Shown piece by piece: positions 43,190-54,509 of a stretch of DNA of 64,000 nt; positions within the stretch are counted from its first letter, which is position 1; each line of letters opens with the position of its first letter. The stretch is from the NCBI GenBank assembly GCA_949752795.1, contig OX457057.1, positions 101,707,513 through 101,771,512 on the forward strand. Reading direction: 5' to 3'. Position numbers and translations under genes: made by a program. Under the pieces are notes generated by a model that did no database searches, was not told where the DNA came from, and saw only the letters and a program-made list of their open reading frames with translations. Source of the DNA: Hyperoodon ampullatus. Taxonomy: Eukaryota > Chordata > Mammalia > Artiodactyla > Ziphiidae.

Positions 43190-44875
43190 TCAGGGCTCTT
43201 GGAGGCTTGGGTTTACTCACAGCAGGATGGGTCAGAGTGGAGGGCCTTTACTAGGTGAAGCTAGCACCTGACAGCTGACCCAGCTGTGGGAGGAGAATGT
43301 GGCCTTTCTAGCCCCACAGAATAAGGAGTGGACACCTTTACTGATATAGCAGGCAGACATTCAGTCTGAGACCCCTAATGAAATAGCAGGGTTTCTAAAT
43401 AGTAAAGACCCTGAGGGGAAGCTGGAGCAAGTAACAGGCACCAGAGAGGTGAGTCTGGGATTAGTTCAGCCCAGATATCTGGCTGGGGACATCACCTGGG
43501 CACCATTCTGCTGGGAAGAGGACTTATTTATGCAAGCAAGACAGGCTTTTGTCAGTCTTTCAGGTGGCTACTGTGACAGTGGTGGTAGCTGTATCTCCAT
43601 CTGGAGATACAATGTTAGGATGACGAAGTCCACAGTCTTGTGAGGTTTAAACACCAGCAGAGGGAGACAGGTAACAAGCGGGCACATTAAGTGCATGACT
43701 TATAGGAGCAAAGTAAATTCAGTGGCGGTGATCTTTTCTGCAATGGAAATGTGGGCAGATCTGAGGATTGGTCTGCTCACTCCTGGGTTGTAGACAATCC
43801 TTTGGTCACTTTAAGTTGTAAAAACAGCCTCAATTTGAAAACCAGAATGTCTGGTGCAAGATAATGATTAAATGCTCCAATTTCATCCAAAGCTGGCTTC
43901 TTGACTCTAGGAAAAAGGAGGGATGTGGCCAGCTTCTGCTTTCTCTTGTTATATCATCTTCCCCACCTCACCTTCTCACCTCTTCCTGGCCAGTATTTTG
44001 CTCCTTTCAGGGTGGGGACTGTGTATGTGAGGGGGAGAGGGAGTGTGTGTTAAGGTGATGGGGCAGTTCTTACTAGACTGGGAGATTCTGTGTTCTTTGG
44101 GTCAGGCAGATGCTTAAACTCTTTCTTTGGAGATTACAGTCATTGCAGTTTCTTTGGCCTAGGTAGATGCATCTTCATTGTGAGGGGTTATTTGCTTTTC
44201 TTCCTTGGTCCCTAGAAACCTGGTCTTCTCTTCCAGCTTCTTGCTGCTGGGATTACTGCATCCTCTGGGGGCCTCACTGGGTGGAAGAACCCAAGACAGC
44301 CCTTCTCTGATTTTTCTCACATGTTCACATTGGTCCAAAGGAAATACTCAAGCATCTCATATTCCAACAAGCTCTGGAAGCACAGACTAAACCCAGTACA
44401 GCACCCTCCATCCTGTTTTCCCAGGCTGACCACTTTGGTTTTCTCGAGGTGAGTTGGGCACATTCCTCCTCCTCTCTTGCCAACCTGAGAGAACACACAG
44501 TAAGCGCTCCAAGTGGTCCTCTAACGCCCTCTCTCCAGGCTTGGGTGAACGAGTTGGCTCTCTCAGGACAGTGACAATTCCTTCCAAAAAAATCCTCTAT
44601 AAATCCCTCCTTCTTCATTTTCTTACCTCTCTTTTTATATACGTGAACTGGCTGAGGGGACCAACAATCATGGAAACATTCCTGACCATTTTCTTTGTCG
44701 ATTTTGTATATGGTTATCTAGCTTTGAAATGTCACATCTATTGTTCCTTGGTGTTTTGGTGGAAACTTCCATTTTAATGTCCTATGACACAGGTAAACAA
44801 AGAGAAGATAATTTCAGATTTTAATAAGCTGCATGAAGAAATGGAAATGGGGTGATGTGACAGAGGGTGGCCTGG
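43190..44875. other. Unassigned non-coding sequence
   Basis: About 1.7 kb without named repeat or gene. Contains a near-perfect 20-bp palindrome at 43591-43610. Frames of 97 and 107 codons on opposite strands at 44325-44777 overlap and lack domains. Confidence 0.4.
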
Positions 44876-44879
44876 GGGG

Positions 44880-45265
44880 AAGAAGAGCTAATTTAGGAAG
44901 TGTGATCTGGGAAGGCATCTATCTCGGAGGACGTGGCAACCTGAGCTGTGACCTGAAAGACAAGGAGCCAGTTCTGCCAAGATCAGCCAGTTCTGCCGGT
45001 GTGTCGGGGGTGAGGGAGGATAAAGCATTTCAGGCCGTGGAAACAGCAGTCACAGAATCCCGGGGGGAACAGGTATGGTGTGATCAAGGAAGGCCACAGG
45101 CTGGATTGAATGGAACAAGTGATGCGAGGACATTGGAGAGGCGGGCAGGGACTGGATCATGCAGGACCATGGGCTTGGTGAGGGTTTTGGGTTTGTTCTA
45201 ACTGCGTGGGGAAGTTGTTGGAGGGTTTTGAGCAGGAAATGACCTGATCTGATTTATATTTTAAA
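44880..45265 (-). mobile_element. L2 LINE fragment (minus)
   Basis: Antisense L2: 'gctgtgacctgaaagacaag', 'aggaccatgggcttggtgag', 'tggagggttttgagcaggaa', 'atgacctgatctgatttata'. The 122-codon plus-strand frame is a shadow of it. Confidence 0.72.
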
Positions 45266-45269
45266 CAGA

Positions 45270-45640
45270 TCGATCAATGACACAGAAAGAAAGAAGGAGA
45301 GGGAACTATTATAGAAGAAAAGAACCTTAAAGACATAACGAAACACAATGTATAGACCTGCTTTGAATCCTTATCTAAACAGATTGTGAAAAGAGATCTT
45401 TGAGACAACCTAGGAAATTTGAATACAGACTTGGTGTCAGATGATATTAATTAATTATTGTTAGTTTTGTTAAGTGGGATAATAGCATGATTCTTAAAAG
45501 AAATTCTGTATTAGTTTGAGATGCATAATACACAGGTGTTTATGGGTGATATGCCATGATATCTAAGATTTGCTTTGACATATTACACACACACAAACTC
45601 ACAAACAAAACAACAGAAAACTGGGGCTTCATTATACTAT
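45270..45640. other. Unassigned AT-rich sequence
   Basis: No gene or repeat recognised. Confidence 0.45.
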
Positions 45641-45664
45641 GTTCTCTACTTAGGTATCTTTTTT

Positions 45665-45975
45665 TTTTTAGAATTTAAAAAATTTTTTATTTATTTATTT
45701 ATTTATTTTTGACTGCATTGGGTCTTCATTCCTGCATGGGCTTTCTCTAGTTGTGGCGAGTGAGGGCTACTCTTCGTTGTGGTGAGTGGGCTTCTCATTG
45801 CAGTGGCTTCTCTTGTTGCAGAGCACGGGCTCTAGTTGTGGTGTGAGGGCTCAGTAGTTGTGGCGCACAGGCTTAGTTGCTCCGCAGCATGTGGGATCCT
45901 CCCAGACCAGGGCTCAAACCTGCATCCCCTGCACTGGCAGGCAGACTCCCAACAACTGAGCCACCAGGGAAGCCC
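45665..45975 (-). mobile_element. CHR SINE, long form (minus)
   Basis: Tail of ATTT units, 'gactgcattgggtcttcatt', 'tagttgtggcgagtgagggc', head ending 'ccaccagggaagcc'. Perfect target duplication of about 21 bp (starts 'ctctacttaggtatc') at 45644-45664 and 45976-45996. Its exactness is notable for a long-form copy. Confidence 0.95.
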
Positions 45976-46002
45976 CTCTACTTAGGTATCTTTTTTAAAA
46001 TG

Positions 46003-46130
46003 CATATGATATAACTTAAATGTGGAACCTAAAAAAATGATACAAAGGAACTTATTTACAAAACAGACTCACAGACATAGAAAACAAATTCATGGTTACC
46101 AAAGGGGAAGGGGGCAGGGACAAATTAGGG
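46003..46130 (+). mobile_element. L1 3'UTR fragment (plus)
   Basis: 'gatacaaaggaacttattta', 'caaaacagactcacagacat', 'aattcatggttaccaaaggg' are sense L1 3'UTR phrases, upstream in the element of the part seen at 42577. Confidence 0.82.
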
Positions 46131-46379
46131 AAAGCTATTTGTTGGTAGCTCTTTGTTTTTGGTGTCACCATTTTCTTTTTCCTTTCTGTACAACTGGTAA
46201 GACAAATGGAGATGTGCGTCTGTCACTGTGGATCTATCAATGATTTGGATTTTCTGGATATAATCTTGTTTAATGGAGCCAGGTCTTTTTCTGCCTGAGT
46301 TTTCTTCCCTATGTGTAAAGCATTTTTTTTGTTGTTGTCGCTAAAGTGCTCTGATGTCCTGGCACTAAAACACAAAACA

Positions 46380-46411
46380 TACACACACGCGCACACACAC
46401 ACACACACACA
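46380..46411. repeat. (CA)n microsatellite
   Basis: CA/CG-interrupted dinucleotide run of about 16 units; two CG steps at 46388-46391. Confidence 0.93.
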
Positions 46412-46886
46412 GAGTGCTTTTATTGCTGGTTAAGAATGGAGGCTCTGAATGGTGCTGGGAATGCAGCTGGGACAGTAATGTGTGAGATGAGCAGACCTCA
46501 TCCCTCATAGGCGGCTGCCACTTAGTCTGTTTTGTATTCTGTCCTCCTCCCTGATCCTGCTTCTGCTTGGTCTACCCTGTCATGTTGTTCTCTAGAAAAT
46601 CAGGTCACCCTGTACCTAACTTTCCCCTGGTCAATGATTTTTAGCCACTTATTTGGGCTTGTTGAGCTGTATCTAATCCTTACTCAGCCTAGCCATGTGC
46701 GCTGCCATTAGAGAACACTACAAATCATCACTTAAGGACCATCAAATACACTCTAATGGTTAGAACACAAGGTCGCCCTCTGCCTTGTGTCCAAGGAGCA
46801 GTTGTAAGCTCTTGGAATAGGTCCGTCATTGCCTTCTTAACAAATACAGTGTCTTCTGAGTTGGGGTCTCAAATCTCACTCCTCAG
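46412..46886. other. Unassigned non-coding sequence
   Basis: No gene. Some phrases may be diverged L2. Confidence 0.4.
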
Positions 46887-46902
46887 AGCATAGTTTTCTT
46901 TA

Positions 46903-47244
46903 CTTTTTTGTTTCTTAAAATTAATTAATTAATTATTTTAAATTTTTGGCTGAGTTGGCTCTTCGTTGCTGCGCATGGGCTTTCTCTTTGATGTGGTGCG
47001 CGGGTTTCTCATTGTGGTGGCTTCTCTTGTCGCGGAGCACAGGCTCTAGGGACATGGGCTTCAGTAGCTGTGGCACGCGGGCTCAGTAGTTGTGGCTCGC
47101 AGGCTCTAGAGCGCAGGCTCAGTAGTTGTGGCGCATGGGCTTAGTTGCTCTGTGGCATGTGGGATCTTCCCAGACCAGGGCTCAAACCTGTGTCCCCTGC
47201 ATTGGCAGGTGGATTCTTAACCACTGTGCCACCAGGGAAGTCCC
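46903..47244 (-). mobile_element. CHR SINE, long form (minus)
   Basis: Tail 'ttaattaattaattatttt', body with 'cagtagttgtggcgcatggg', head ending 'ccaccagggaagtccc'. Perfect 16-bp target duplication agcatagttttcttta at 46887-46902 and 47245-47260. Confidence 0.95.
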
Positions 47245-47260
47245 AGCATAGTTTTCTTTA

Positions 47261-47615
47261 GAACATGCTCATTCACGTGCTTTCTCTGCTACCAGAGTTT
47301 GGCACCTGCTCCCCAGCTGTCACTTATGGATTTCCCCAGTAGGAACCATCCCTAACCACCTGCCATCAGGCAAATCACTTAGTATATTTGAATCATATAT
47401 CCTTCTTAGGTAAATAAGAGTAACATTCTCTCGTCCTTCTTTCTTGGCATTGTGCCAGGGCTGGGGGCGGGGGTGGGTGCTGGGATTATCCAATGAGACA
47501 CAACTTGTGAATATCCTTTACAAAATATAAGAGGCTGCACGAAAGTTAGCAGTCATTGTAATAACCAAGAAGTGTCTCTAGGTGGGAGGTATATATACAG
47601 CAATAGCTAAGCGTG
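47261..47615. other. Unassigned non-coding sequence
   Basis: No gene or repeat recognised; a short G-rich 'gggctgggggcgggggtggg' run at 47459-47478. Confidence 0.45.
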
Positions 47616-47619
47616 TCTT

Positions 47620-48034
47620 TTTTATTCAACAAACCTGTATTGAGTATGTGCCAAGCACCGTGATCAATAAGACACAGTCCCTGCATTAGGAACTTAAAGT
47701 CTTGTGTTATGGACAGACAAGAAAACAGATGCTTACAATTCAGAGAGATAAGAACTATGGCAATGCTAAGTCCCGTATGGGAGTGCACAGAAAACACATC
47801 TACCCTAGACGAAGAGACCTCCGAGAAGACCTTCTGGAAGAGGTGTGGGGCATGAGCAAAGCTGAACCAAAAGAGAGACTGGAAGATAGAAGCTTCTGGG
47901 GACTGTAAGTTGTTCAGTATGGCTCTAAGAGTGAAGTCCAGAGGTAAGGCTGGAGAGGCAGACAGAACTAGATTATGGGGTGGGGGGGTTTGGAATATTG
48001 GGGCACTACTGAAAGGTTTTAAGAGTGACACTCA
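47620..48034 (-). mobile_element. L2 LINE fragment (minus), left part
   Basis: 'attgagtatgtgccaagcac', 'gatcaataagacacagtccc', 'gaccttctggaagaggtgtg', 'gttcagtatggctctaagag', 'actgaaaggttttaagagtg'. A CHR SINE splits it at 48035. Confidence 0.75.
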
Positions 48035-48241
48035 GGGCTTCCCTGGTGGCGCAGTGGTTGAGAGTCTGCCTGCCGATGCAGGGGACACGGGTTCGTGCCC
48101 CGGTCCGGGAAGATCCCACATGCCGCGGAGCGGCTGGGCCCGTGAGCCATGGCCGCTGAGCCTGCGCGTCCGGAGCCTGTGCTCCGCAGTGGGAGAGGCC
48201 ACAACAGTGAGAGGCCCGCATACCACAAAAAAAAAAAAAAA
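48035..48241 (+). mobile_element. CHR SINE, short form (plus)
   Basis: Complete, close to the family consensus, with a perfect 14-bp target duplication aagagtgacactca at 48021-48034 and 48242-48255 and a pure A tail. One of the best-kept copies here, so probably young. Confidence 0.96.
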
Positions 48242-48640
48242 AAGAGTGACACTCAGATATGTCTAAAAGCCACATGAGGAATATTTTGGAAAGAGGGAAG
48301 ACTGAATGGGGAAGATCAGTTAAAAGGCTACAGGGATAAACTAGTTAAGAGATTACAGTAGCATTCTCTAAGCTAATGCTGGAGGGTTGAAAAGAAGTAG
48401 ATGGATTCAAGAGATATTTGGGAAGTAAAAATCAATAAAATTTGATGTTTAATTAGATAAGAGGCTTGGAGTAGAAGAGGTAGTGAAGGGTAACACCCTT
48501 ATTTCCAGCTTGAAGAACTGTATGGATGGTGGTGCCATTTACTCAGGTCAAGATCATGGAAGGAGAAGGATGGCCATATAGAAAGATGATCATTTCATTT
48601 TGGGCTGTGACTCATTTTCAGGGCTTATGGAGTCCATGTA
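48242..48640 (-). mobile_element. L2 LINE fragment (minus), right part
   Basis: Continues after the SINE: 'cagttaaaaggctacagg', 'gatggattcaagagatattt', 'atggatggtggtgccattta', 'atcatttcattttgggctg'. Confidence 0.72.
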
Positions 48641-49180
48641 GAGACAGACATAGTATTTGGCTATTCTGATATTTATTTCATGATGCTTGGCTGCTCATAA
48701 CTCCAGGAAGGGACAGAATTACAGAGTACATTGTTCTTAGGTGACTGACGATGCTGGCTCGACATAGAACTGATGGCAGACACTGGCTGACCAGCAACTG
48801 TTTGTGTGTGGTCTGGCTCAAACAAATGGGTGATGCCAATCAGATTTCGTCTCTGGAGAGTTTCAACCAAGCCACTGAAAACTGCCAGTCATTAATGGAC
48901 ATTGGTGTGAGAAGGTCTTATAGAATCAGGGGCTGTGGTAGCAGTCACTGGGGCCATAAGTATGTTGCTGAGAGGGCAGCAAATTGGTCCCCCATTGTCT
49001 TCCTGAAAGGCCTGAAAAGAGAGGAGGATGGAATAGACACAGACCAATGAAAAACTGGGTGACCATGTCACCACCCCTGAGAGAGAAAGACAGAGACAGA
49101 GAAGGAGAAGATGTCTGGTTTATTTTCTAATTTTTACTTCCAGTGTCCTTGAGCCTGGCTGTCCTTGTTCTTTCTCTCCC
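48641..49180. other. Unassigned sequence, perhaps LTR-like
   Basis: No family recognised; overlapping frames of 60-99 codons on both strands have no features. Confidence 0.4.
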
Positions 49181-49183
49181 TTA

Positions 49184-49205
49184 ATCTCTCTCTCTCTCTC
49201 TCTCT

Positions 49206-49252
<47 letters not shown>

Positions 49253-49360
49253 ATATATACACACACACATATACACACATATATACACACACTCATATAT
49301 ATCCATACATACATGTACCCACACATACATACACATGTATATATACATATATATGTTTAA
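49184..49360. repeat. Compound (CT)n(TA)n/CA microsatellite
   Basis: About 12 CT units (49184-49207), then about 21 TA units (49208-49250), then imperfect CA/TA/CATA-rich sequence to about 49360. Such a TA run commonly varies in length between individuals and is prone to assembly error. Confidence 0.94.
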
Positions 49361-49429
49361 GTGTTACATAAACATATTCAAAAATTTTTACTTTAGTTCT
49401 TTTAAAAGTGTGCAACCAGAAAAGTTGTA

Positions 49430-50030
49430 ATTAGGATGGAAATTGGTACCAGCAGTGGGGTTTCAAGTGCTAGAGCCTTAAGACTTGAGACTTGAGACCA
49501 GCTATGGTATCACTGGAATGAGACATAATAAAAAACTTTCATTATAGGATAGGAAGTTTGCAGCCTGTGATCTTTGGTGGAAAAACACTAATTAAGTTGT
49601 CACCTGCTATCTCTTGAGACCCAGACCATAGGCACACCAAAGGTGAAACTTTGGGAGGCTTGATGCCTGAATGTAAAGATAATGAAGCAGATTACTTATT
49701 GCTTGAAACCTTAGATAAGGGCCAACAGCAAAGAGACAAGTTTCTGTTCAGAATACCTGTCTATGAGCAAATAAGAAAAACAGGGTGATTATGTAATTCT
49801 GGTGCAGGAAGCCCATTTTGCCTGTAGCTGGAGCTGTCTGATTACTTAGAACCAAGTCCAAAAACCAGTGGGTCCTGCCAAAGTTTGGTCTGGTCCTAAT
49901 TTTCTGTCTCATTGAGTTTCTAGTGCCAAAGATAAAAACGCTGATAGACAAAGATGGATTTTCAGGCCATGGGGAAACAATTATTTGGGAGGAGTAAGAG
50001 TTGCTGGAGAAGATGACACACCCCACAAGC
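49430..50030 (+). mobile_element. Possible MaLR internal sequence
   Basis: Begins 'gaaattggtaccagcagtgg', much like the first bases inside MLT1/THE1-type elements after their 5' LTR. What follows is unrecognised and has no gag or pol frame. The LTR expected to its left is not evident. Confidence 0.35.
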
Positions 50031-51250
50031 TCCTCCTAGGTATTTCTCACTCTGCTTTCCCCAAGAAGAACCCTCCCACTGAGAGGCAAGTCTCACAGCC
50101 AGAGTTGGAGTTTGGATAAGGAAAGACAGGTTAGGAAAGACGAACCAAGTGTTTTTCAGCTACATCCCTTCTGTACCGTGTGGCATCAGCCATTAAGAGA
50201 AGGACAGTCAGATTGAAGAAGCTAATCCTGGGTTCTAAACAACAGATTTGTGGGCCTGGTCCTCAGGATTCATTTGGGCTGTGAGGGATAGGCAGCCTCC
50301 CAAGGACATTGGCCTTTCTGTGCCAGCTAGGGGTTCCCTGTTGCTTTGGGGTCTGATATATGCTTGGACCAGGAGCCACTGTATGATTCTTGTCCTATAG
50401 ATTTCTTTCTTTCCTCTATTTGTCAAAGTGAATGATTTTCCCCCCTGCTGTCATCCTGTTTTTTTCTCCATTGTTGGATATCAGGGGAATGGCAGAGGTT
50501 ACATTTACCATTTAGTTCACAGATTGTAAGAAAGCAAGCAGTCATATTTGGACAGGATCTCACAGAAATAGAAGAGGAATAGACAGAGACTGAATGTTGT
50601 GGATTCTGGGGCAAGCAAGCAATCTTTGAGATGGCCTTAGGATACTCACCAACTCTGGATGAGGAGCAGAATGTGACTGTGACTGCATGGTGTTTCTGTT
50701 GGGGAGGTGGATGATTTGTAGCTATTAATGTGATCAAGTTAGGTGAGAGTGTCTTTGGAAATGTTTGAATAGGGAAAAGTTCTGTGTACCAGGCAGGGAA
50801 GCAGAAGAATGAAATTGACAGGACTTTATTACTTGTCTTGTCCAGTGATGCTAGAAGGGACAACTCTATCTATCGCATGATTCCCTCCCTCTACAGTGTC
50901 ACAGCTCTTGGACCCGTGATGGACACCTAACCCCGGGCAGTCAATCCTATGACTTCTGTTGTCTTCATTGAGTGGATAGAATCATCCAAGCAGACTCTTT
51001 CTTCCAACACTTGCACAAGGATTCATGGAATCTTTTACCATTTGGAGTGGGCTCTGGAGTTGGGTCCTATGCACTTGGGGGTTAATGAGTAGGCAGAAGA
51101 AGGTGATGGGGTGTGAGATGATAGCAGAGCAGACCCTGGAGGGTGGGGAGACAGAATTGCTGCTTCTGTTCCTAATGGGTTTCTCCTGATTTCAATTCCA
51201 GATCCTCTCATATCTGGCAATGTTTTATTTTCTGTGATTGGAGTTCATTG
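50031..51250. other. Unassigned non-coding sequence
   Basis: About 1.2 kb without gene. The 146-codon minus-strand frame (50423-50863) lacks domains or splice context. Confidence 0.4.
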
Positions 51251-51289
51251 GATTTCTGCTTACTTTAAATCCCAAACTGTAGCAGAAAT

Positions 51290-51410
51290 CTAGAGTTCAG
51301 GAGAGAGATCTGGGTGGAGATATGGTTTTTGGGCCCATCCACATTTCCATGGAATCAAGACCCTGCGAGTAGATGAAATCACCTAAGGAAGGTATAGAGG
51401 GAAACAGAAA
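51290..51410 (-). mobile_element. L2 LINE fragment (minus)
   Basis: 'ctagagttcaggagagagat', 'ctgggtggagatatggtttt', 'atgaaatcacctaaggaagg' fit antisense L2. Confidence 0.6.
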
Positions 51411-51444
51411 ATGTTGTTTTTTGATCATTTAAAATACTTCACAT

Positions 51445-51640
51445 GCTTTAAAAAACACTAAGTCCTTGTTATATGATTTTACTTTCCCATCTAAATAACT
51501 CTGTGAAGTAGCTATTATTATTAACCTATTTTTACAAATAAGGAAAGGTGATAATGAGGGTTGAATCACTTTGCCCAGGTCACACAGCCTATAGCAATAG
51601 CAGCGATGGGCCCTGTCTTCTGACTGATCCATTTTTAACC
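51445..51640 (-). repeat. MIR SINE (minus)
   Basis: 'attattaacctatttttac', 'ttgcccaggtcacacagcc', 'ctgtcttctgactgatcc' follow antisense MIR. It lies under the 220-codon minus-strand frame, which is therefore not a gene. Confidence 0.77.
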
Positions 51641-51924
51641 CCCCGAAAAGAACAGATAGGGATCCACAGAGCCAGGCTACTTGCTCTGGGTAGGAATCTG
51701 GGGGGATCATTCTCCCCTTGAGGCGGGCACCACTTTGTAACTCTAAGAACCAGCATTGCCTGCTATTTGCAGAGAACTTATCAAGAGTGTAAATGAAATG
51801 AGGGACGTTTCCTCCTCCCTGATCCCCATGACGAGCCTGCTGGTCTCCAGAGCCTTTAAGGAAGACCACTGATGCCCCATCATCGCAGCAGGGGGGGACC
51901 TGTGCTCCAGAGTTATCTCTCCCT

Positions 51925-52035
51925 GGGACTTCCCTGGCAGGCCAGTGGTTAAGACTGCGTGCTCCCACTGCAGGGGGCACAGGTTGGCTCCCTGGTCGGG
52001 GAAATAAGATCCTCCACACACAAAAAAATGACAAA
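51925..52035 (+). mobile_element. CHR/Bov-tA-like SINE, short head (plus)
   Basis: 'ggacttccctggcaggccag', 'cccactgcagggggcacagg', 'tccctggtcggggaaataag'. Only the tRNA-like head and a short tail. Flanks 'gttatctctccc' and 'cttatccctccc' suggest a worn duplication. Confidence 0.85.
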
Positions 52036-52039
52036 CTTA

Positions 52040-52435
52040 TCCCTCCCAAGGTCAATTCCCAGTCCCTCAGAGATGTGTTTAATGCCCCCAAATTTTACTA
52101 GTTGGGGGTGGGTAGTGGGGGGAGATGGTAAATGGTATTTTTTGGACAGAGGGTTAGTTTGGGAAATGCTGAGTTAAATAAACATAGAGATTTCTTTACC
52201 ACACTTCTCAGAGCGTTAGATGTGTTAGTGTGCGTCTCCCCAAGGAGTGTATTATGGAAAGAAGTTCCTAAACCTACTTGACCCCAGAACGCTTTCGAAT
52301 GTGGTTGTGTTCTGATGGGGGAGGGAGAGATACTGCGGAGGTGGGAGGCCGGAGGCTCAAACCCACCTCCTGGGTAAGCAACCACCCCTCTCTATTTGCA
52401 AGCTACTGGCCTGGACTGGAACTCTCCCGACTGAT

Positions 52436-52436
<1 letters not shown>
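52040..52436. other. Unassigned non-coding sequence
   Basis: No repeat or gene recognised. Confidence 0.45.

Positions 52437-52438
<2 letters not shown>

Positions 52439-52481
<43 letters not shown>
52439..52481. repeat. (GT)n microsatellite
   Basis: About 21 perfect GT units. Confidence 0.97.
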
Positions 52482-52483
<2 letters not shown>

Positions 52484-52669
52484 AGCAAGTGTGTATTTGT
52501 GTCTATGCACCCACGCAAGCAGACAATTCCTGGCTATAAGCTCAAAGGCAGGAACCAGATTGATTTTTATCACTTAGCCCTTAAGGTCTTTCATCTCCTA
52601 ATATTTGCTCAGGTCCCTTTGAGCTTTGAGGACTCCCTGTTAAATAAGGCACAGTCTGCCTCACATGGT

Positions 52670-52670
<1 letters not shown>

Positions 52671-52702
<32 letters not shown>
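52671..52702. repeat. (GT)n microsatellite
   Basis: About 14 GT units, 190 bp from the previous one. Confidence 0.95.
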
Positions 52703-52704
<2 letters not shown>

Positions 52705-52934
52705 TCCAGTTGGTTGGAACGGGGCAGGGCAGGGTGGGAGAGCTCATTATCATTCTTATCAAAGTTGGCTTATTATATCATTTTTTCCAATAGCTACTTT
52801 CTACTAAAATTATGTTTTCACCATGATGTTTATGATCTCATGAATTCTGTTTTTGAAAGTGCTCATTATAAAACCTTTCAATGCATATTTATTATATGTT
52901 TTAATAAATCCTAATAAGTAAAAAAAAAAAAAAA
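52703..52934 (+). pseudogene. Possible retrocopied 3' end (plus)
   Basis: AATAAA at 52903-52908 is followed after about 11 bases by a run of 15 A (52920-52934), the layout of a reverse-transcribed mRNA 3' end. The roughly 200 bp before it are AT-rich and could be 3'UTR. No coding part, no target duplication. An old LINE tail is an equal alternative. Confidence 0.3.
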
Positions 52935-54070
52935 GTCTAGGAAGGAGACAAGGCAAGATAAGAGGACACTTGGGCCCTTGCTGCTGGCCCTGACCCCTTG
53001 GGGGCCCTCTCTTTGGCTTGCCCTACCTACTGAGGATGGGTTGGGGGAGCCTTGCAGGGAACTTCTCTCAAATTGACACCCTCTGTTTATTTTTGCACCC
53101 CTAATTACCCTTTCAACTTGCCCTGGTTTATTTTTAGACGTTTCCCATCCACCTCATTAACAGTTCATAAAAGCTCCTGTCTCATATTTCTAACATTTAT
53201 ACCCTTAATTAAACACCATGGCCTTTGTTATCTCTGAATACTTGCCTTGTTAGAATTTAAATGGAAAGACTGCCAGCTTTGGCCTTACTGATTTGAAGCA
53301 TTCCCTCCCCTTCCTACAACCCTTTTGTGTGCCACGGGGTTGTCAAGAGCCCTGTCTCCCCAGGGTTTTCTCTGTTGCCTTTTGGTTATTCTTTTTCATA
53401 ATCAAGGACTGAGCTTGTAGAAGAAGAAGGTTTGAGACTCTGGCTGTTCTGTTTTGTGTTTTGGTTTTGTTTCGTTGATTTTTTTTTTTTTTTGGCACCC
53501 TTGGCCTCCTTCCTCTACCTCTGCCTGAAATTATGAGGAAAGAGGTTGGTTGGGATTTTTTCAAGCTTTGCCATCCAATGTGTAAACAGAACAGTGATGC
53601 TTAATTAAATGCACACCAGGACTCAGATCCCTGATCTTACACCTGCTGATCCTCCCATTTCATCAGGAAAGTGCTGCCTAATTACCTTTTCCTGCTGGCC
53701 CAGTTTATATTCAAACCCTCTTAGTGGGAATGGCCCAAGTATTGAAAGCACCTATCGTCAGAGACATAGATTCCAGGTACCAATTTGCAGAGGAAAGAAG
53801 GCTGGTGTGGGACAGGAGGAGCACTTTCAGTCTGGTGACACTCGGTGGCACGGGTCCAGGTTTCTAGGGCAGAAAAGAAGATGCTTCCTGGGCAGTGTTT
53901 GGGGGCCTGTGGAGGAACCAGCACTTTGGGCAAGCAGCCAGTGGCCTGTCCTTCGGCTTGGGCCCGATTTGCCTTGTGGAGCTCACAGCCTCCCTGGCAA
54001 GAGGATGACTCAGGGGCGCAGGCTGTGACGGTGCCCCCACCCGCCAGAAGCAGGACAGAGGAGTTAGGGT
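52935..54070. other. Repeat-poor segment with clustered TAATTA sites
   Basis: No repeat recognised over about 1.1 kb. TAATTA occurs at 53102, 53206, 53602 and 53679, two of them within TTAATTAA. The 139-codon plus-strand frame (53609-54028) has no domain. A homeodomain-responsive element is possible on motif grounds only. Confidence 0.35.
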
Positions 54071-54074
54071 CAGA

Positions 54075-54300
54075 CTTTTCCAGGTTTTATTCTCAGCTCT
54101 CCCCCTTGGCCTTAGACAAATGACTTTAGATCTCTTACTTGTTTCCTCATCTGTATAATGAGATAATAATAATTGTACCTACCTCCTTGTATTGATGTCA
54201 TAATTAATCAGGTAATGCAGGTAAAGAAACTGGCATGGTGACTGGCACATCATAACTATTTAACAGATAATAGCTGCTAGCATTAGTATTAGTATTGTTG
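54075..54300 (+). repeat. MIR SINE (plus)
   Basis: 'ttgtttcctcatctgtataa', 'gtacctacctccttgtattg', 'aatgcaggtaaagaaactgg' and 'gactggcacatcataact' in sense. Confidence 0.83.
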
Positions 54301-54509
54301 GAAGGTAGTGGCCATGTGGTCCTAAGTGGCCATTCTGGACCACAGGGGCAGTGGGAATACTTAGAGAACTTTCCAAAGATGTATTCTCTTTAGCCTATTT
54401 CTCCCAGAAATTATCCTGTGTTCTGTGGGTGGTGTAGGATAATTCTGGGTCATGGTGACGATGCTGATTTTAGTCTGTAGGAGAAGTTATCTACTCATTC
54501 ATTCACGTG

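Noticed and set aside
51429..52091. 220-codon minus-strand open frame
   Set aside because: It covers a MIR and a CHR-type SINE; repeat-derived.
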